From Deltaproteobacteria bacterium (lineage in GTDB: Bacteria; Myxococcota; XYA12-FULL-58-9; JAUUZB01), in assembly GCA_030590185.1 (NCBI GenBank), contig JAUUZB010000250.1, positions 1-6,469 of the forward strand: 6,469 nucleotides of DNA, read 5' to 3'. A program made the position numbers and the translations under genes. This document shows, piece after piece, positions 5,670 through 6,469 of this stretch. Under the pieces are notes generated by a model. That model was not told the origin of the DNA. It searched no databases and saw nothing but the letters and a program-made list of their open reading frames with translations. The first letter of the stretch is position 1; each line of letters starts with the position of its first letter.

Positions 5670-6454
5670 CTACTCGAGAATGGGTAATCAACGACCTCCC
5701 CCACCGCCGGGATCCACACATCGACCTCACCCCGCTGCCCGTGCAGGTCAGCGCCGATCCGCTCGCGGTCATCCCCACCGAGATGCACCAACGCGAGGCG
5801 TCCGACCGAGGCCCCGCGGGCCAACGCCAGAACCTGCCCGAGATGAGCATGCCCAGCGGTCCCCGCGCTCGCCGCAAAACATTCGTGCACGAGCAACGTC
5901 GCGTCCTGGTACAGCCGCGTCGTCTCCGGCGTTGGCCCACCGTCGCCGCTAAAACAGATCGCCCGGTCCCCCTCGGCGACCCGCACCGCCAGATTCGGCT
6001 CCTTGTGGTCGCTCCAGGCGCAGCTCAGCTCCACTCCTCCAAAGCTGATCACCCGCCCCGGCTCGAGGACACGGGCTTCGATCACCGGCTCATCGGGGCG
6101 CCCGAGAAAACCCGAGTAGGCCAGATCAGTGAGCCGCTCCAACCACGCCCCCACCCCCGGCCCACCAAACACGGTGATCGGCCGCCGTCGTCCCGACTCG
6201 CGCAGCCAAAGCAATAACCCCGGCAACCCAAAACTGTGATCTCCATGCCGGTGACTGATGACGATCCCGTCGAGCAAGTCCGGATCGCGACTGATCCGCC
6301 ACAGGGCCCGGGGCACGCTGTAGCCGCAGTCGAGCAGCAGGGTGCGGCTACCGCGCAGGAGCAGGCTGGTGTTCCCGAGCTCTGGATCCGCCGCCGGCCC
6401 GGTGCCCACGAAGGTTACGCTGCCCACCCCGGTCACGCCGTGGCTCTCGCTCAA
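5666..6454 (-). CDS. RNase Z-like MBL-fold metallohydrolase
   Basis: This 262-residue metallo-beta-lactamase-fold hydrolase is of the RNase Z/phosphodiesterase type. The N-terminal VTFVGTG (13-19) opens the fold. The dinuclear metal site is visible as HRHGDH (68-73), D171 in FSGDGGPT, H190 in LLVHECF, the GHAHLGQVLALA segment (201-212) with H202 and H204, and H224 in LALVHLG. H150 (SDHKEPNLAVRV) resembles the family's substrate-side region. I see neither an exosite arm nor the Cys-rich zinc insertion of E. coli PhnP. The proposed start is TTG 6454, with GGAG at the window edge. The frame is still open to base 6469, and in-frame GTG codons at 6436 and 6427 are alternatives, so the 5' end is uncertain. 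The stop overlaps the next start (GTGA). The substrate is unknown: a cyclic phosphodiester or RNA is possible but unproven. Confidence 0.85.
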   Translation of the reverse strand: MSESHGVTGVGSVTFVGTGPAADPELGNTSLLLRGSRTLLLDCGYSVPRALWRISRDPDLLDGIVISHRHGDHSFGLPGLLLWLRESGRRRPITVFGGPGVGAWLERLTDLAYSGFLGRPDEPVIEARVLEPGRVISFGGVELSCAWSDHKEPNLAVRVAEGDRAICFSGDGGPTPETTRLYQDATLLVHECFAASAGTAGHAHLGQVLALARGASVGRLALVHLGGDDRERIGADLHGQRGEVDVWIPAVGEVVDYPFSSR

Positions 6455-6469
6455 GTCTCGAGAAACTCC

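Overview
This is a compact, GC-rich bacterial window that is almost entirely coding. The protein families suggest a Gram-negative proteobacterium, perhaps a deltaproteobacterial or myxobacterial relative: an envelope-anchored PhnD-type binding protein with a hybrid PAS kinase, a DEAD-box helicase with a long Lys/Arg tail, and a GFA/DUF6172 pair. This placement is an inference from gene content and base composition. No rRNA, tRNA or phylogenetic marker is present to confirm it. I see no mobile element, CRISPR array or RNA gene.

Layout. Positions 1-164 are non-coding, with a very strong GC hairpin and copies of a short CCGACCCC-type repeat. On the plus strand follow a CENP-V/GFA-type zinc protein (165-590, GTG start with a good ribosome binding site) and a DUF6172 protein (587-892), joined by an ATGA stop/start overlap. 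They converge, with a 14-base gap, on a DEAD-box RNA helicase on the minus strand (2421-907), whose C-terminus holds seven tandem Lys/Arg-rich decapeptides. Upstream of the helicase is a 93-base gap with two small hairpins and a second copy of the extragenic repeat.

The rest of the minus strand, read from 6454 down to 2515, is a three-gene cassette with 4-base overlaps at both junctions: an RNase Z-like metallo-beta-lactamase (MBL) fold hydrolase, a membrane-anchored PhnD/SsuA-like substrate-binding protein, and a two-TM PAS hybrid histidine kinase with a C-terminal receiver domain.

The most interesting part is this cassette. It has a phosphonate-type binding protein with no ABC permease or ATPase in the window, and that protein is translationally coupled to a membrane histidine kinase. 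The likely reading is a ligand-sensing pair in which the binding protein reports to the kinase across the membrane. The kinase's PAS domain also carries a Cys/His cluster that could bind a metal or sense redox state. The MBL hydrolase joined to it has no obvious role. The output of the pathway is not visible, because the kinase ends in a receiver and no DNA-binding regulator is present.
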